Origin: Mesorhizobium sp. B2-1-8 | GTDB lineage: Bacteria > Pseudomonadota > Alphaproteobacteria > Rhizobiales > Rhizobiaceae | Direction: 5' to 3' | DNA: 64,000 bases | NCBI RefSeq assembly: GCF_006442545.2 | Contig: NZ_CP083953.1 | Coordinates: 430,462-494,461 of the forward strand | Part shown: positions 33,181-42,987 of the stretch, one piece after another | Layout of the letters: each line of letters begins with the position of its first letter | How positions within the stretch are numbered: the first letter of the stretch is position 1 | Translations under genes and position numbers: made by a program | The notes under the pieces: model-generated | The model's database searches: none | What the model was told of the DNA's origin: nothing | What the model saw: the letters and a program-made list of their open reading frames with translations, nothing else

Positions 33181-34485
33181 ATGAGCAGTGTGAGCGGCTT
33201 GCCTGCCATGGCCCTGCCTTGGGCGCCAGCGAGGGTTCAGGAACGTGTCAAGGCCATCAGCGAAGCCATTCCGATCGAGTCTCCGGCTCAGCTTTTTGAA
33301 TATCTGTCTCATGCCACCGAGCTGGCAATCAGGACATATGAGAAGTCAGCGGGCCTTTATGCAGGCGCAAACGTCCTCACCAGCTATTCAATTCGACTGT
33401 CCTCCGCTGAATTGAGCAGCAGGCCGACGCTCGGCTTGCCTGGGGAGAAATTTCCTGCGGGCGCGAGCTTGCTCGACGCATTGGAGATTGCTGCTACTGA
33501 CGCGGTTCGAACAGTGATGAATGCGAGCTTTGCCGATGTTCGAATGCCCACGGCAACCATGGCGAACCTTGCCGTGCTCGTGGCACTGACTGAACCTGGA
33601 GATACGATCGCGGCACTCCCGGAACCGGCTGGCGGCCATGTCAGTCATCGCTCGGGCGCCCCGCGTGTCAGGGGCCTCAGGGTTGCTACCGTCCCGTACG
33701 ACTACCAGAAGTTCGATGTCGACCTGGACGCGCTACCGGCTTTCCTCGAGAAGGAGACGCCGCGCCTGCTTATCCTTGGCGGGTCCATGATGTTGCGGGC
33801 GCACGATGTACCCGCCATCTCGCGCATCGCGCGCCATCATGGCGTGCGTATAATGTACGATGCCTCGCACGTGGCGGGCTTGATCGCCGGCGGGCGTTTC
33901 CAGAAGCCTTTGGAAGAAGGAGCCGACGTGCTCACCTTCTCCACGTACAAGTCGTTCGGCGGGCCAGCCGGCGGCGTGATATGCACCAACGACGTGGAAC
34001 TCGCCGAGGAGCTCAGCAACATCGCGTATCCCACGCTCACGGCAAATTACGACGCCTCCCGGCTCGGCCCACTGGCGATGGCCGCGAGCGAGCTTCTGGC
34101 TCATGGAGCGGAATACGCCGACAAATGCATCGCGCACGCACGAAGCCTTGGCCAATACCTGACCGAGGAGGGCCTGTCCGTAGTGGGTCACTCGCAAGGT
34201 TTCACTGACACGCATCACCTCGCCCTGGACGTTCGTGAGTTCGGAGGAGGGCATCTCGCAAGTGAAAAGCTCGCCACGGCCGGAATGATCGTGTCACCCT
34301 CGCTTTTGCCGATAAGCAATGACGAGAACAAATGGCATGGCCTTCGGATCGGAACACAGGAACTGACGCGTCGCGGCCTGAGCGAGGCAGGCTACAGGCG
34401 GCTTGCTCAACTGATGGCCGGTGTTTTGAACGACGGAATCGAGTTGGCGGATGCGGCCGCCAGCGTGGCCGGGCTGGTCAAATAA
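33181..34485 (+). CDS. Serine hydroxymethyltransferase-like PLP enzyme
   Basis: A 434-residue fold-type I PLP protein with SHMT hallmarks: MYDASHVAGLIAGGRF, then [19 protein letters not shown] with the Schiff-base lysine K257, and a C-terminal small domain with RIGTQELTRRGL. The N-terminal folate-site region differs from housekeeping GlyA, so it may be an alpha-methylserine-type hydroxymethyltransferase or an aldolase of a beta-hydroxy amino acid. It lies 20 bases after an amino-acid importer and before DhaK, DhaL and a DAO-type oxidase, so it should act on the imported amino acid. A rearranged paralogue lies at 49518. Confidence 0.88.
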   Translation: MSSVSGLPAMALPWAPARVQERVKAISEAIPIESPAQLFEYLSHATELAIRTYEKSAGLYAGANVLTSYSIRLSSAELSSRPTLGLPGEKFPAGASLLDALEIAATDAVRTVMNASFADVRMPTATMANLAVLVALTEPGDTIAALPEPAGGHVSHRSGAPRVRGLRVATVPYDYQKFDVDLDALPAFLEKETPRLLILGGSMMLRAHDVPAISRIARHHGVRIMYDASHVAGLIAGGRFQKPLEEGADVLTFSTYKSFGGPAGGVICTNDVELAEELSNIAYPTLTANYDASRLGPLAMAASELLAHGAEYADKCIAHARSLGQYLTEEGLSVVGHSQGFTDTHHLALDVREFGGGHLASEKLATAGMIVSPSLLPISNDENKWHGLRIGTQELTRRGLSEAGYRRLAQLMAGVLNDGIELADAAASVAGLVK

Positions 34486-34601
34486 CCAAGCCGATTAAGG
34501 CGTCGTCAGGGCGGTCGATTGCTAGAGGATCGCAACGGCCCTCGGCGCTGCGTGGCGGCATGCCGAGACGATCACAATCGCACATGGACGAGAGGATTAA
34601 G

Positions 34602-35603
34602 ATGAAGAAGCTGATAAATCGCACCTCCGACTACGTGGATGAGATGCTTCAAGGCCTGGTGCTCGCGCACCCCTCGATGTCACTGGATGGCGAGGCGAGG
34701 CGGGTTGTGCGAAGGACGCAAAGCGCTCGCCCCGGCAAGGTCGGGATTGTGTCTGGCGGCGGCTCGGGACACTTGCCTCTGTTTACAGGGTATGTCGGCG
34801 AAGGTCTTCTGGACGCCTGTTCGATCGGCAATGTTTTCGAAGGGCCTAATGTAGCCTCGTGCATCGAGGCTATCAGGACGGCTTCCGGCGGCGTCGGCGT
34901 TCTTCTTCTTTATGGGAATTATGGCGGCGATCGCATGAACTTCGACATGGCGTCGGAGGTGCTGGATTTGGACGGGATTGAAACCCGCACGGTACTTGGC
35001 ACGGACGACATTGCCAGCGCCCCGTCCGAGGAAGCTCATAAACGGCGTGGCGTAGCGGGCATAGTCTATGCATACAAGGTTGCCGGAGCTTATGCGGAAG
35101 AAGGAGCGGATCTTGGCGAGGTCGTGCGCGTCGCCCAAAAGTCCGTTGAAGCCACGCGCACCATCGGCATCGCGCTGTCCGGCTGCCAGGTTCCCGGCGC
35201 GGAAACCCCGTCATTCGCCATTGGCGATGGCGAAATGGAGATGGGGATCGGCATTCATGGCGAGCCAGGTATCTGGCGTGATGCACTGCGCCCCGCCGAC
35301 ATCGTAGCCAGCGAAATGATTGACAGGCTTCTCGCAGAGAAACCGACGGACGCAGGAAATAGAGTTTCCATTCTGGTGAACAGCCTCGGCGCGACACCGC
35401 TCGAAGAGCTTTTCATTCTCTACCGCAAAGCGGCATCGCTCCTCGAGGAACGCAAACTGGAAATCGTGCAACCTCTTGTCGGGCCTTATGCAACCTCAAT
35501 GGAGATGGCAGGAGCCTCGATCAGTCTCTGCTTCCTTGATGACGAGCTGGAGCGCCTGCTTGCAGCGCCGGCAGAATGTCCATTCTGGAGAGTTGGTAAA
35601 TGA
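34602..35603 (+). CDS. dhaK: Dihydroxyacetone kinase, DhaK subunit
   Basis: A 333-residue DhaK-domain protein: VGIVSGGGSGHLPLFTGYVG near 48-67, YGNYGGDRMNFDMA near 107-120, and MGIGIHGEPGI with H219, the histidine that covalently holds the ketone substrate. Length equals stand-alone DhaK subunits. ATG 34602 follows GAGAGG; ATG 34584 is an alternative. DhaK binds dihydroxyacetone or a related short ketose, and DhaL (overlapping by four bases) supplies the phosphate. The D-R-M-N-F segment differs from the D-V-M-N-F I expect in glycolytic DhaK, which may indicate a larger substrate such as erythrulose. Confidence 0.92.
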   Translation: MKKLINRTSDYVDEMLQGLVLAHPSMSLDGEARRVVRRTQSARPGKVGIVSGGGSGHLPLFTGYVGEGLLDACSIGNVFEGPNVASCIEAIRTASGGVGVLLLYGNYGGDRMNFDMASEVLDLDGIETRTVLGTDDIASAPSEEAHKRRGVAGIVYAYKVAGAYAEEGADLGEVVRVAQKSVEATRTIGIALSGCQVPGAETPSFAIGDGEMEMGIGIHGEPGIWRDALRPADIVASEMIDRLLAEKPTDAGNRVSILVNSLGATPLEELFILYRKAASLLEERKLEIVQPLVGPYATSMEMAGASISLCFLDDELERLLAAPAECPFWRVGK

Positions 35604-36217
35604 TCGGCGCGAGCGCCTTGCAGGACGCAGTTGCGCGCGCTCGCGCCGCGATGGCTGATTTGGAACAGGAACTGAATTCGGCCGATGCGAAGCTGGGAGA
35701 CGGCGATACGGGAGGCATGCTGTCCTGTGTGATCGAACGTCTCGCCTCGGTCGAGGCCGGCGAAGGCGACGATCTTGGAAAAACCTTCAGCGCCTACGCG
35801 CAAGCCGCGACTGCCGCGACTGGTTCGAGCCTTGGCACGCTATTCGCAACCGCCTTGCTGGTCTTTGGAAAGGCGACCAAGGGCAAGACGACGCTGCCGC
35901 CCTCTGAGTTTGGCCCAATTCTCGGCGAGGCTCGAGACGCCATGCTCCGACGCGGTCAGTCGCAGCTCGGCGACAAGACGGTCGTCGACGCGATCCATGC
36001 GGTTTCGAAAGCCACGATCGGAAAGTCCGATTGGGCGGATATAGCAGCGGCCGCGCATGCGAGCGCTTCCGCGACACTCGTCTCCTTCCGCCACCAACCC
36101 TGCAGGATTGGCCGGGCCCGCATGTTCGGCGACAAAAGCCGCGGTCTCGACGATCCTGGGATGCTTGCGTTCGTCCGCTTGCTGCCGGCCATATCAAGCA
36201 AATCCTCCGGAGAATAG
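35600..36217 (+). CDS. dhaL: Dihydroxyacetone kinase, DhaL subunit
   Basis: A 205-residue nucleotide-binding subunit with the DhaL metal/ADP motif KLGDGDTGG at residues 31-39, ATGSSLGTLF near 75-84, and GDKTVVDAI near 121-129. ATG overlaps the DhaK stop. Whether it uses ATP directly or a phosphotransfer protein cannot be told; no DhaM or PTS gene is near, which favours ATP. Confidence 0.92.
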   Translation: MIGASALQDAVARARAAMADLEQELNSADAKLGDGDTGGMLSCVIERLASVEAGEGDDLGKTFSAYAQAATAATGSSLGTLFATALLVFGKATKGKTTLPPSEFGPILGEARDAMLRRGQSQLGDKTVVDAIHAVSKATIGKSDWADIAAAAHASASATLVSFRHQPCRIGRARMFGDKSRGLDDPGMLAFVRLLPAISSKSSGE

Positions 36218-36219
36218 TG

Positions 36220-37329
36220 GTGAAGATATTCGTTGTCGGCGCTGGGATCGGCGGACTGTCGCTTGCCTGGGCTTTGCGGGAACGCGGCCATTCGGTCAGC
36301 GTTTTCGAGAAAGGGGCAATACCAAATCCTGTCAGTTCGTCATGGGACGAGCACAGGATGACGCGGCACGCGTATGGAAGCTTGACATCCTACGCGAGGA
36401 TGATGCCGCAAGCATTCCGGCGATGGGACCGCATATGGCAAGCGATCGGAAACGCGCATTACGACCCAGTCGGCGCGGTCTATATCATCAGGGAGGAAAA
36501 CGACTGGTGCCGGGAAACGTCAGCCTCTCTAGACGAACTGGGGATTGGATACCGATATCTGACGCAGGCGGAGTTTCGGGAGAGGTTGCCAATGGTGTCG
36601 TCTCAGAATGTCTCAAAAGTGCTTGCAACGGAAGGGGCAGGCATGCTCCACGCTAGCCGTATCCTCAATGGTCTTTGCGTGTGGCTTTCCCAGAATGACG
36701 TGCGTCTCGCGGCCTACACGCCAGTGGAAGAAATCGACGCCGACCACGGTCGAATTCGGCTGTCTGATGGTTGGGTCGAGGCAGATCTTGTCGTTGTCAC
36801 CGCAGGCGCGTGGGTCCTGGATCTCATCCCGGAGTTGCGTAGCGATCTGAACCCTTCGCGCCAGAGCGTCCTCTATCTGGCTCCCCCCAAACAATACGCG
36901 TCAGCCTGGACGAAAGCCCCTGTCATCGTCGACACCAGCAAGGAATGCGAGAACTACGCCCTGCCGCCTCGGAATGGGACACGCTTGAAAATCGGCGACC
37001 ATGTGTTCACATATCGTGGCCTTCCAGACGATCCGCGATTGGCCAGCGATGAAGATTTGACTCGGCTTCGTCGAGCCATAGCTGGTGGATACAACGATGC
37101 CGCCGAGTATGCCGAGATCGAGCGCAAGGCATGCTATTACGCTGTGAGGGACGACGAGCGTTTCATTGTTAAGTCAATTGGGGACAAGGCTCATGTGGTA
37201 AGCGCTTGCTCGGGGCACGGATTCAAGCTGCAACCGTTGATTACCGAGGGGCTTGCAGATGCCATTGACGGAAAAAGAACGTTCGATGATGTCCGGAGTT
37301 GGGCGTATGGGTCGGACATTGCGCGGTGA
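36220..37329 (+). CDS. DAO-family FAD-dependent oxidoreductase
   Basis: About 369 residues from GTG 36220 (GTG 36217 is equally possible). The FAD motif FVVGAGIGGLSLAWAL is at the N terminus, followed by the segment SSSWDEHRMTRHAY that contacts FAD in sarcosine/D-amino-acid oxidase relatives, then LVVVTAGAWV and the C-terminal SACSGHGFKLQP. Such enzymes oxidise secondary or primary amines of amino acids. It overlaps the end of dhaL, so it is in the same operon as the amino-acid transporter and the SHMT-like enzyme. It is the last gene before a zone of mobile-element debris. Confidence 0.9.
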   Translation: MKIFVVGAGIGGLSLAWALRERGHSVSVFEKGAIPNPVSSSWDEHRMTRHAYGSLTSYARMMPQAFRRWDRIWQAIGNAHYDPVGAVYIIREENDWCRETSASLDELGIGYRYLTQAEFRERLPMVSSQNVSKVLATEGAGMLHASRILNGLCVWLSQNDVRLAAYTPVEEIDADHGRIRLSDGWVEADLVVVTAGAWVLDLIPELRSDLNPSRQSVLYLAPPKQYASAWTKAPVIVDTSKECENYALPPRNGTRLKIGDHVFTYRGLPDDPRLASDEDLTRLRRAIAGGYNDAAEYAEIERKACYYAVRDDERFIVKSIGDKAHVVSACSGHGFKLQPLITEGLADAIDGKRTFDDVRSWAYGSDIAR

Positions 37330-37559
37330 ACTGTCCGCTGGCACGCAAACAACCTTCGACGACCGTATCTTCGTACTCCGCGGGCCGCGAGCGCGGAGGC
37401 CAGCTTAACACGCGGAGGGCGCTTCGAGCGCCGGAAAACCAATGAACGTTTGCAACAAGGCCAACATCTCAACCTTATGCATCAACAGATGTGAAGTTTC
37501 CGGCTGCTTCTTCTAAAAGAGATCTGCTACCAGGAGGGCGGCATTCATCTCCGCGATCA

Positions 37560-37831
37560 TGCCGAATGCCCGAAAGCAGGCGCGAGCGGCCGGGTCGGTG
37601 ACCTGATCATATTTCGGCGCCAGGTCGCCGCAGTCGTTTCCGCACAGTGCCGTGTCGTCGCGATGTTATCGTGGCCAAGAAAGCGCTGCACATCGGGGAT
37701 ATCCATGCCAAGCCATAACAGCTTCGTCGCCATGGTGCAGCGAAGCAGATGGGATAGACCCTCTTGTGATCCCGGCCTTTCCAGCGACCGATTTCCGGAT
37801 CGCTAACTGACGAGAGATAACGTTTCGGCAA
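37560..37831 (-). pseudogene. Tyrosine recombinase (integrase) C-terminal remnant
   Basis: On the minus strand, in two frames, lies the C-terminal catalytic part of a phage-type integrase: KRVYP, then after a one-base shift HLLRCTMATKLLWLGMDI, DVQRFLGHDNIATTRHCAET. The His of the R-H-x-x-R box is changed (RCTM for RHTM) and the catalytic Tyr position reads Cys (RHCAET for RHYAET). The rest of the gene is missing. It points to an old integrative element adjoining the ISKra4 remnant. The 230 bases before it (37330-37559) hold no recognisable feature. Confidence 0.75.
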
Positions 37832-37838
37832 AAGGAGG

Positions 37839-39275
37839 GTGGAACACGCGGTTCAGCCGCGACGGTTTTCCACTCCGGTCATTCTGGAAAACTCGATGCC
37901 GGAAGACGACATGCGGGCGCGACTGGTACTGCAAATGCTGAATGACGACAGCGAGATCGTCGCAACCGAAACGGTCGCCGATCTGGTGAAGGTGACGAAA
38001 GGGCCCGAGGATCTCGGCCTGTCGTTGTCCGAGGCGAAGACCCTCCTTGCGAAACTATAATGGTGGCGACACAGGTGGATTCGTGGCTCAGGGAAAATCG
38101 CGACCGGGATGGCCGCCGTCTACACAGCATGGGCAGCTACCCCGTCACCTTCCATACCCTGTTCGGCAACGTGCGCCTGAAGAGCCCGCGTTATTGCCAG
38201 CCGTGAATTGACGGTGCTAACGGCCCTGCAACAATCTCGCCATTGCGCACACTGATCCCCCATCACATCGCGCCCGAACGCCTCTATCTGGAGACCCACT
38301 CGTGCCCTACGCCGCGGCCGCGGAGCTGTTGGCCGACGTGCTGCCGATCGATTGCGGCGCTAATGCCACGACGATCCGGCAGTTGCGCGCGGCCCGCCGT
38401 ATCGAGCTGGAGCTGACGGAAGAAAGGGTCTCCTTCATGCAGGATGCTTGCCCGCGCGACTGGATGAACTTGCCCCTTCCGGATGGCCGCATCGTCATCG
38501 GCCTGGATGACGGATACATCCGCGACCGCAACGACCGGAAGAAGAACTTCGAGCTGATCGTCGGCCGCTCGCTGTCCGAAGACGGTGACCCGCGCTACAT
38601 CGGTTTCGTCCACGGCTACGACCGCAAGCCGCAGCGGCGCATACTCGACCATCTCAAAAGGCAGGGCGTGCAGGCCAATCAGGATATCACTTTCATCACA
38701 GAGGTCCGCTCGCTCGCCGAGATGATCGCGCCGGCGAGCGAGCATTGTCCTCGACTGGTTTCATATCACCATGCGCATCACCGTCCTTCGCCAGTACGCG
38801 CGGGTCTCGAGAACTACGACGAGCAGGCCGGGCAGGATCTGCTTGAAGCCCTCCGCAGGATCAAATGGCATCTCTGGCATGGTAACGTCTATCGTGCCCG
38901 TGACGAAATTGCCGACCTGCAATTCGATGCGGAAAGTCTGGGAACAGACTATCCAAACATGCGCAAGTTCCTGACCGCCATCGGCGACGTCCGGGCCTAC
39001 ATTGCTCCAACAGTGCGAGCCTTATCAATTACGGCGAGTGCTATCGGTCCGGTGAGCGCATCTCCTCGGCCTTCGTCGAGGCCACCGTCAACGCCGTCAT
39101 CTCCAAGCGCTTCGCCAAGAAACAGCAGATGCAGTGGAGCACGATCGGCGCGCATCTTCTGCTGCAAACCCGCACGCAGACCCTTGACGGTTCCCTCCGC
39201 TCGACCTTCCGGCAATGGTACCCTGGCATGGCCAACGACAATCACGAGCAGAGAGAAACGGCCCGCGCCGCATGA
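37839..39275 (+). mobile_element. ISKra4-family transposase, multiply frameshifted
   Basis: Nearly the whole transposase of an ISKra4-type element is present on the plus strand but in several frames. Pieces in order: RLVLQMLNDDSEIVATE (37920s), SYPVTFHTLFGNVRLKSPRY ending in a stop near 38205, HIAPERLYLETH then CPYAAAAELLADVLPIDCG (38260-38360), VIGLDDGYIRDRN and the catalytic region, then after a shift near 39010 SLINYGECYRSGERISSAF, FAKKQQMQWS and DGSLRSTFRQWYPGMAND (to about 39240). A pair of compensating shifts lies near 38750-38810. No intact ends were found. A fragment of a related copy lies inverted at 49346. Confidence 0.85.
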
Positions 39276-39435
39276 CCGCCCCACAAATCCTCATGCTCCC
39301 CTCAAAGCCGCGCCCGAAAGGCTGGCTGAAACCCTCACAAAAACCGCTGACCTACCTTTGTGCCGCCCAACGGCTGGTTCTGCTCCGCCGTCGACACACA
39401 AGCCTGTCACGGCCTGATATCGATCAGGCTGCTCG

Positions 39436-40353
39436 TCACCGGTTCTGACCATATTTCGCCAGAACGGAATCGATGAAGACTTCAGCCAGATAGCTGAGAG
39501 GCCGCGAGGCGGATGTCAGCATCTGCACATTCAGATGGATGATCGGATGGAACGGCAAGACTTTGAGGTGCTGGTAGTTCTCGGGCATGCGCAGCCGTTT
39601 CGTGCCGCTGAAGCTTTCGGCGAAGAACGAGTCGACCAGGGCAATTCCAGTGCCCGTCGCCACCAGATTGATCGCCGGCAGGGTTTGCCCGATCTGCAGG
39701 GCGCAGTTCGGCCTGATTCCGGCGCGGGTAAAGGCCATCATGATACGCCTGCCGGTCAATTCCGCTTCTGAAAAGGTAATGAGCGGCTCATGGGCCAGAT
39801 CGGAGACGGAAATTTCCATTTTCGTGGCCAGCGGATGATCCTCGCGCAGCACGCAAACCACCGAGCCGCTAAAAGATATGTGGTTGACGATGTTGTTCTC
39901 CATGCCGTGCAACTGGCAAAATCCGAGCTCCACATCTCCCTTGGCGACCAGGTCCACGACGCCCGTGGTGCGGGCGGTCACAATGTCGAGCGAGGCATAG
40001 GGCGCGGCTTGCGTGAATTCCTTGTAGCCGGCTTCGACGACCGCCGTCACGCTTGAAGGCGCGCTGGCGATCCGCAAAATGCCGCGCTTGCCGTCGCGGA
40101 GATCTTCCGCATGGCGGGCGAGGCCGTCGATTTGGCCCAGGACACGGTTGATGCCGGGAAGCAGGGCGTTGGCATGCAGCGTGGGCACGAGGCGACCGCT
40201 CACTATCTTGAAGAGGTCGAGGGAAAGCTCCTCTTCGAGCTGGTGGATTGTTCGGCTGACTGCAGGCTGCGAAACCCGAAGGTGAGCCGCCGCCTGTGTC
40301 ACGGATCCGAACTGTACGAGTGCAGCGACCGCGCGCATTTGATGGATCTTCAA
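39436..40353 (-). CDS. LysR-family transcriptional regulator
   Basis: A 305-residue LysR protein: helix-turn-helix FGSVTQAAAHLRVSQPAVSR at about residues 15-34 and a two-lobed inducer domain. The likely start is TTG 40353, because the family normally has six to eight residues before this point; ATG 40338 is the alternative. It is divergent from the enoyl-CoA hydratase/acyl-CoA ligase operon beginning at 40502 and is its likely activator; the 148-base gap is AT-rich. Confidence 0.92.
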   Translation of the reverse strand: MKIHQMRAVAALVQFGSVTQAAAHLRVSQPAVSRTIHQLEEELSLDLFKIVSGRLVPTLHANALLPGINRVLGQIDGLARHAEDLRDGKRGILRIASAPSSVTAVVEAGYKEFTQAAPYASLDIVTARTTGVVDLVAKGDVELGFCQLHGMENNIVNHISFSGSVVCVLREDHPLATKMEISVSDLAHEPLITFSEAELTGRRIMMAFTRAGIRPNCALQIGQTLPAINLVATGTGIALVDSFFAESFSGTKRLRMPENYQHLKVLPFHPIIHLNVQMLTSASRPLSYLAEVFIDSVLAKYGQNR

Positions 40354-40501
40354 GCCATAACTCTCAATTATAGTTGCATGACATTTTTATGGATACAAAA
40401 GACGGCGATTTGGCAGCAGGCTAATTTACTGGGAACATACAAACAATAAAAACCCGCAATTCAATGAGGGCAAACTGCCCTGTCAGGGCCGGGAGTATTC
40501 C

Positions 40502-41317
40502 ATGACCGTAAGTTATGCCGTCAAGGACGGGATCGCTCATATCGTGCTGGACAATGGAAAGATGAATGTCCTGACGCCAAAGATGCACAAGGCGTTTTTC
40601 GACATTCTCGAACGTTTTGAGCTGGATCGGGAAGCGCGCGTCGGTCTGCTCTATGGCGCCGGATATGACCAGGGACGGTCGTTCTGCGCCGGTGACGACA
40701 TCAAAAACCGCTACAAGCCGGAACGCACTAAACAGCAGGAAATCGAGGCCCTGCTGTTCCTGCATCAGGATGAAAAGGAACCGACCCGCCCCGGCTGGGA
40801 AGAGGATGTTTACCGCAAGCGCCGTTACAAACCCATTGTCTCGGCAATAGGCGGCTACTGTCTCGGGGCCGGGTTCGCCTATGCCATGCAGCATTCCGAC
40901 CTGCGGATTTGCGACCATTCGGCGAAGCTAGGATTTCCCGAAGTGGCGTTCGGTGCCGCCGGCCTCTCGGGGGTGGTGCGGTTGATGCAGCAGATCAGCC
41001 ATGTGGATGCCGCATGGATTGCGCTCACGGGCGAACACATTTGTGCCGGGCGGGCAAGAGAGATGCGGCTGGTCAACGAGGTCGTTTCGCCCGAAGCGCT
41101 GATGCCGCGTGCGCTCGAAGTGTGTTCGATGATTGCAGCGCATCCGCCGACATCCGTTCGGGTCGAGATGGAGGCGCTGGAGATCGGCCTGGAAATGAAC
41201 CGCCATGAAGCGGCACATTTCGGACAACGCCTCTTTCGCCTGCACCGATTGAATTACCAAGGCTACGGCTCGGTAGAGGGCTTTTTCGCAGATCGTAAAA
41301 CTGATGGCAAAAAATGA
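40502..41317 (+). CDS. Enoyl-CoA hydratase/isomerase family protein
   Basis: A 271-residue crotonase-fold protein. The oxyanion-hole segments are GRSFCAGDDIKNRY near 59-72 and AIGGYCLGAGFAYAMQ near 117-132, and the region LGFPEVAFGAAGLSGVVRL near 143-161 holds the catalytic position. Members hydrate, isomerise or hydrolyse acyl-CoA intermediates. It overlaps the acyl-CoA ligase by four bases. The insertion TKQQEIEALLFLHQDEKEP after the first oxyanion strand is unusual for simple hydratases. Confidence 0.9.
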   Translation: MTVSYAVKDGIAHIVLDNGKMNVLTPKMHKAFFDILERFELDREARVGLLYGAGYDQGRSFCAGDDIKNRYKPERTKQQEIEALLFLHQDEKEPTRPGWEEDVYRKRRYKPIVSAIGGYCLGAGFAYAMQHSDLRICDHSAKLGFPEVAFGAAGLSGVVRLMQQISHVDAAWIALTGEHICAGRAREMRLVNEVVSPEALMPRALEVCSMIAAHPPTSVRVEMEALEIGLEMNRHEAAHFGQRLFRLHRLNYQGYGSVEGFFADRKTDGKK

Positions 41318-42987
41318 ACATTCGGTCCGCGACTGATCCTCATCACGAGTCATATGAGAAGCTGAGACAGGCGATAGAGGCCGCCGGTATTGCCCCTGAT
41401 CTCGGCACGCTCCTCGATATTGCCGTCGCCCAGCACGCGGACCAGCCGGCATGGGTCCATGTGGAGCAGGACCTTCCCGATATTTCGTGGGCACAACTGG
41501 GCGCGCGGGTTTCGCGTGCCGCAAATGCGCTGCGTAGCCTGGGCGCGAGGAAAGGGTCGCATGTGGGAGTGATGCTGCCCAATGTCCCCGACAGCCTGAT
41601 TTCATGGCTGGCGATTGCGCGGTTGGGTGCGCGGATGATCCCGATTAATCCCGGCTACACGCCGCGCGAAATGCACTATTGGCTGACCGACGGCGATGTC
41701 GATACGCTCGTCATCGACGTCACGTGTTTCGCCGCCTACGAGGCCGTCGCTGCCGAGGCGCCGCTCCTGAAGAAGGAGCGCGTGATCACCTGGGGCGATG
41801 GGTCGGTGCCGGAATTCCAGCATTTCGACGAGCTTGTGGCGAATGCCGCGGCGCAATTCACGCCGCCGGCTTCGATCGAAACCGACGAAATCGTCAACAT
41901 CCAGTATACGTCCGGTTCCACGGGCCTGCCCAAGGGTTGCCTGCTCTCGCATCGCTACTGGATCCAGTGCGGCGCGGTGATGAACGCGGCATGGCCGAGC
42001 CTCAAGCGCATCCAATGCGACCTCCCATTTTATTATATGGGCCCGTTGTGGCGCTTTGCTATGGCCGCGCATTCGGGCGGCGCGCTTTGCGTGCCGCCTT
42101 CATACAGCCTGTCGCGCTTCCGGGAGCGTTTGCGCTCGGGTCGCTACGACATGTCCTGGATGACGAATCCGGTCGCTATGCTTGATCCTCGCCCGGACGA
42201 GCGCGACCATGAGCTTACCATGATCGCCACCTTCGGAATGACCCCCGAATTGCAGACGTCCATTGCCCAGCGCTATGGAGTTCCGGTGCGCGATGCTTTC
42301 GGAATGACGGAAATCGGCTTCGGCTCCGCCGTTTTGTTGAGCGATGACAGCGTCACGGGAACCGGCACCTGCGGAAAGCCCTTGCCATGGCGTGAAATGA
42401 TGATTGCCGACGAGAAGGGCAACGCGCTTGGCGACAATGAGCTTGGCGAGTTGTGCGTCGCCGGACCCGGCATGCTGCAGGGCTATCACAAGAAACCGGA
42501 GGCGACGGACGCCGCATTCCGCGGCAAATGGTTTCGCACCGGCGACCTCGCGCGGCGCGACGAGCGCGGTTACTATTTCATCGTGGGCCGGGTCAAGGAA
42601 ATGATCCGCCGAAGCGCCGAGAACATCTCCGTCACCGAGGTTGAAGGCGCCCTGAGCCTGCATCCCGATGTGAAGAGCGTGGCGGTGTATGGCGTCAAGG
42701 ATGCGCTGCGGGGCGAAGAGGTCAAGGCCTGCATCATCCTGCGCCCGGAACTCGATCCGACAGAATTTGACCCCAAGGTCCTCATTGGGTTCGCCCGCCG
42801 CAATCTGGCGAAGTTCAAGGTGCCGCGCTACGTCCAGCTTTACGGTGGCTTCCCGATGACGCCGTCGAACAAGATTTCGCGCAAGCGGCTGCAGGAGGGC
42901 GAGGGCGAATCCCTTTCGCAGACCTATGACGCACAGGAAGGCGTCTGGATCGACGATCCCGCCACGAGAGACGGGGTGGCTCCATGA
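41314..42987 (+). CDS. AMP-dependent acyl-CoA synthetase (CaiC-like)
   Basis: A 557-residue ANL ligase with IQYTSGSTGLPKGCLLSHRY near 197-216, DAFGMTEIGFGS near 327-338, TGDLARRDERGYY near 412-424, and the C-terminal PSNKISRKRLQ lysine motif near 514-524. It activates a carboxylic acid to its CoA thioester for the two crotonase-fold proteins that flank it. The GMTE core and the W-x-x-M-I substrate pocket resemble carnitine/crotonobetaine-type ligases, but I would not assign the substrate. Confidence 0.93.
   Translation: MNIRSATDPHHESYEKLRQAIEAAGIAPDLGTLLDIAVAQHADQPAWVHVEQDLPDISWAQLGARVSRAANALRSLGARKGSHVGVMLPNVPDSLISWLAIARLGARMIPINPGYTPREMHYWLTDGDVDTLVIDVTCFAAYEAVAAEAPLLKKERVITWGDGSVPEFQHFDELVANAAAQFTPPASIETDEIVNIQYTSGSTGLPKGCLLSHRYWIQCGAVMNAAWPSLKRIQCDLPFYYMGPLWRFAMAAHSGGALCVPPSYSLSRFRERLRSGRYDMSWMTNPVAMLDPRPDERDHELTMIATFGMTPELQTSIAQRYGVPVRDAFGMTEIGFGSAVLLSDDSVTGTGTCGKPLPWREMMIADEKGNALGDNELGELCVAGPGMLQGYHKKPEATDAAFRGKWFRTGDLARRDERGYYFIVGRVKEMIRRSAENISVTEVEGALSLHPDVKSVAVYGVKDALRGEEVKACIILRPELDPTEFDPKVLIGFARRNLAKFKVPRYVQLYGGFPMTPSNKISRKRLQEGEGESLSQTYDAQEGVWIDDPATRDGVAP

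Noticed and set aside
33181..34485. Housekeeping glyA
   Set aside because: The N-terminal region diverges from GlyA, and the gene sits in a regulated amino-acid uptake operon with a rearranged paralogue nearby.
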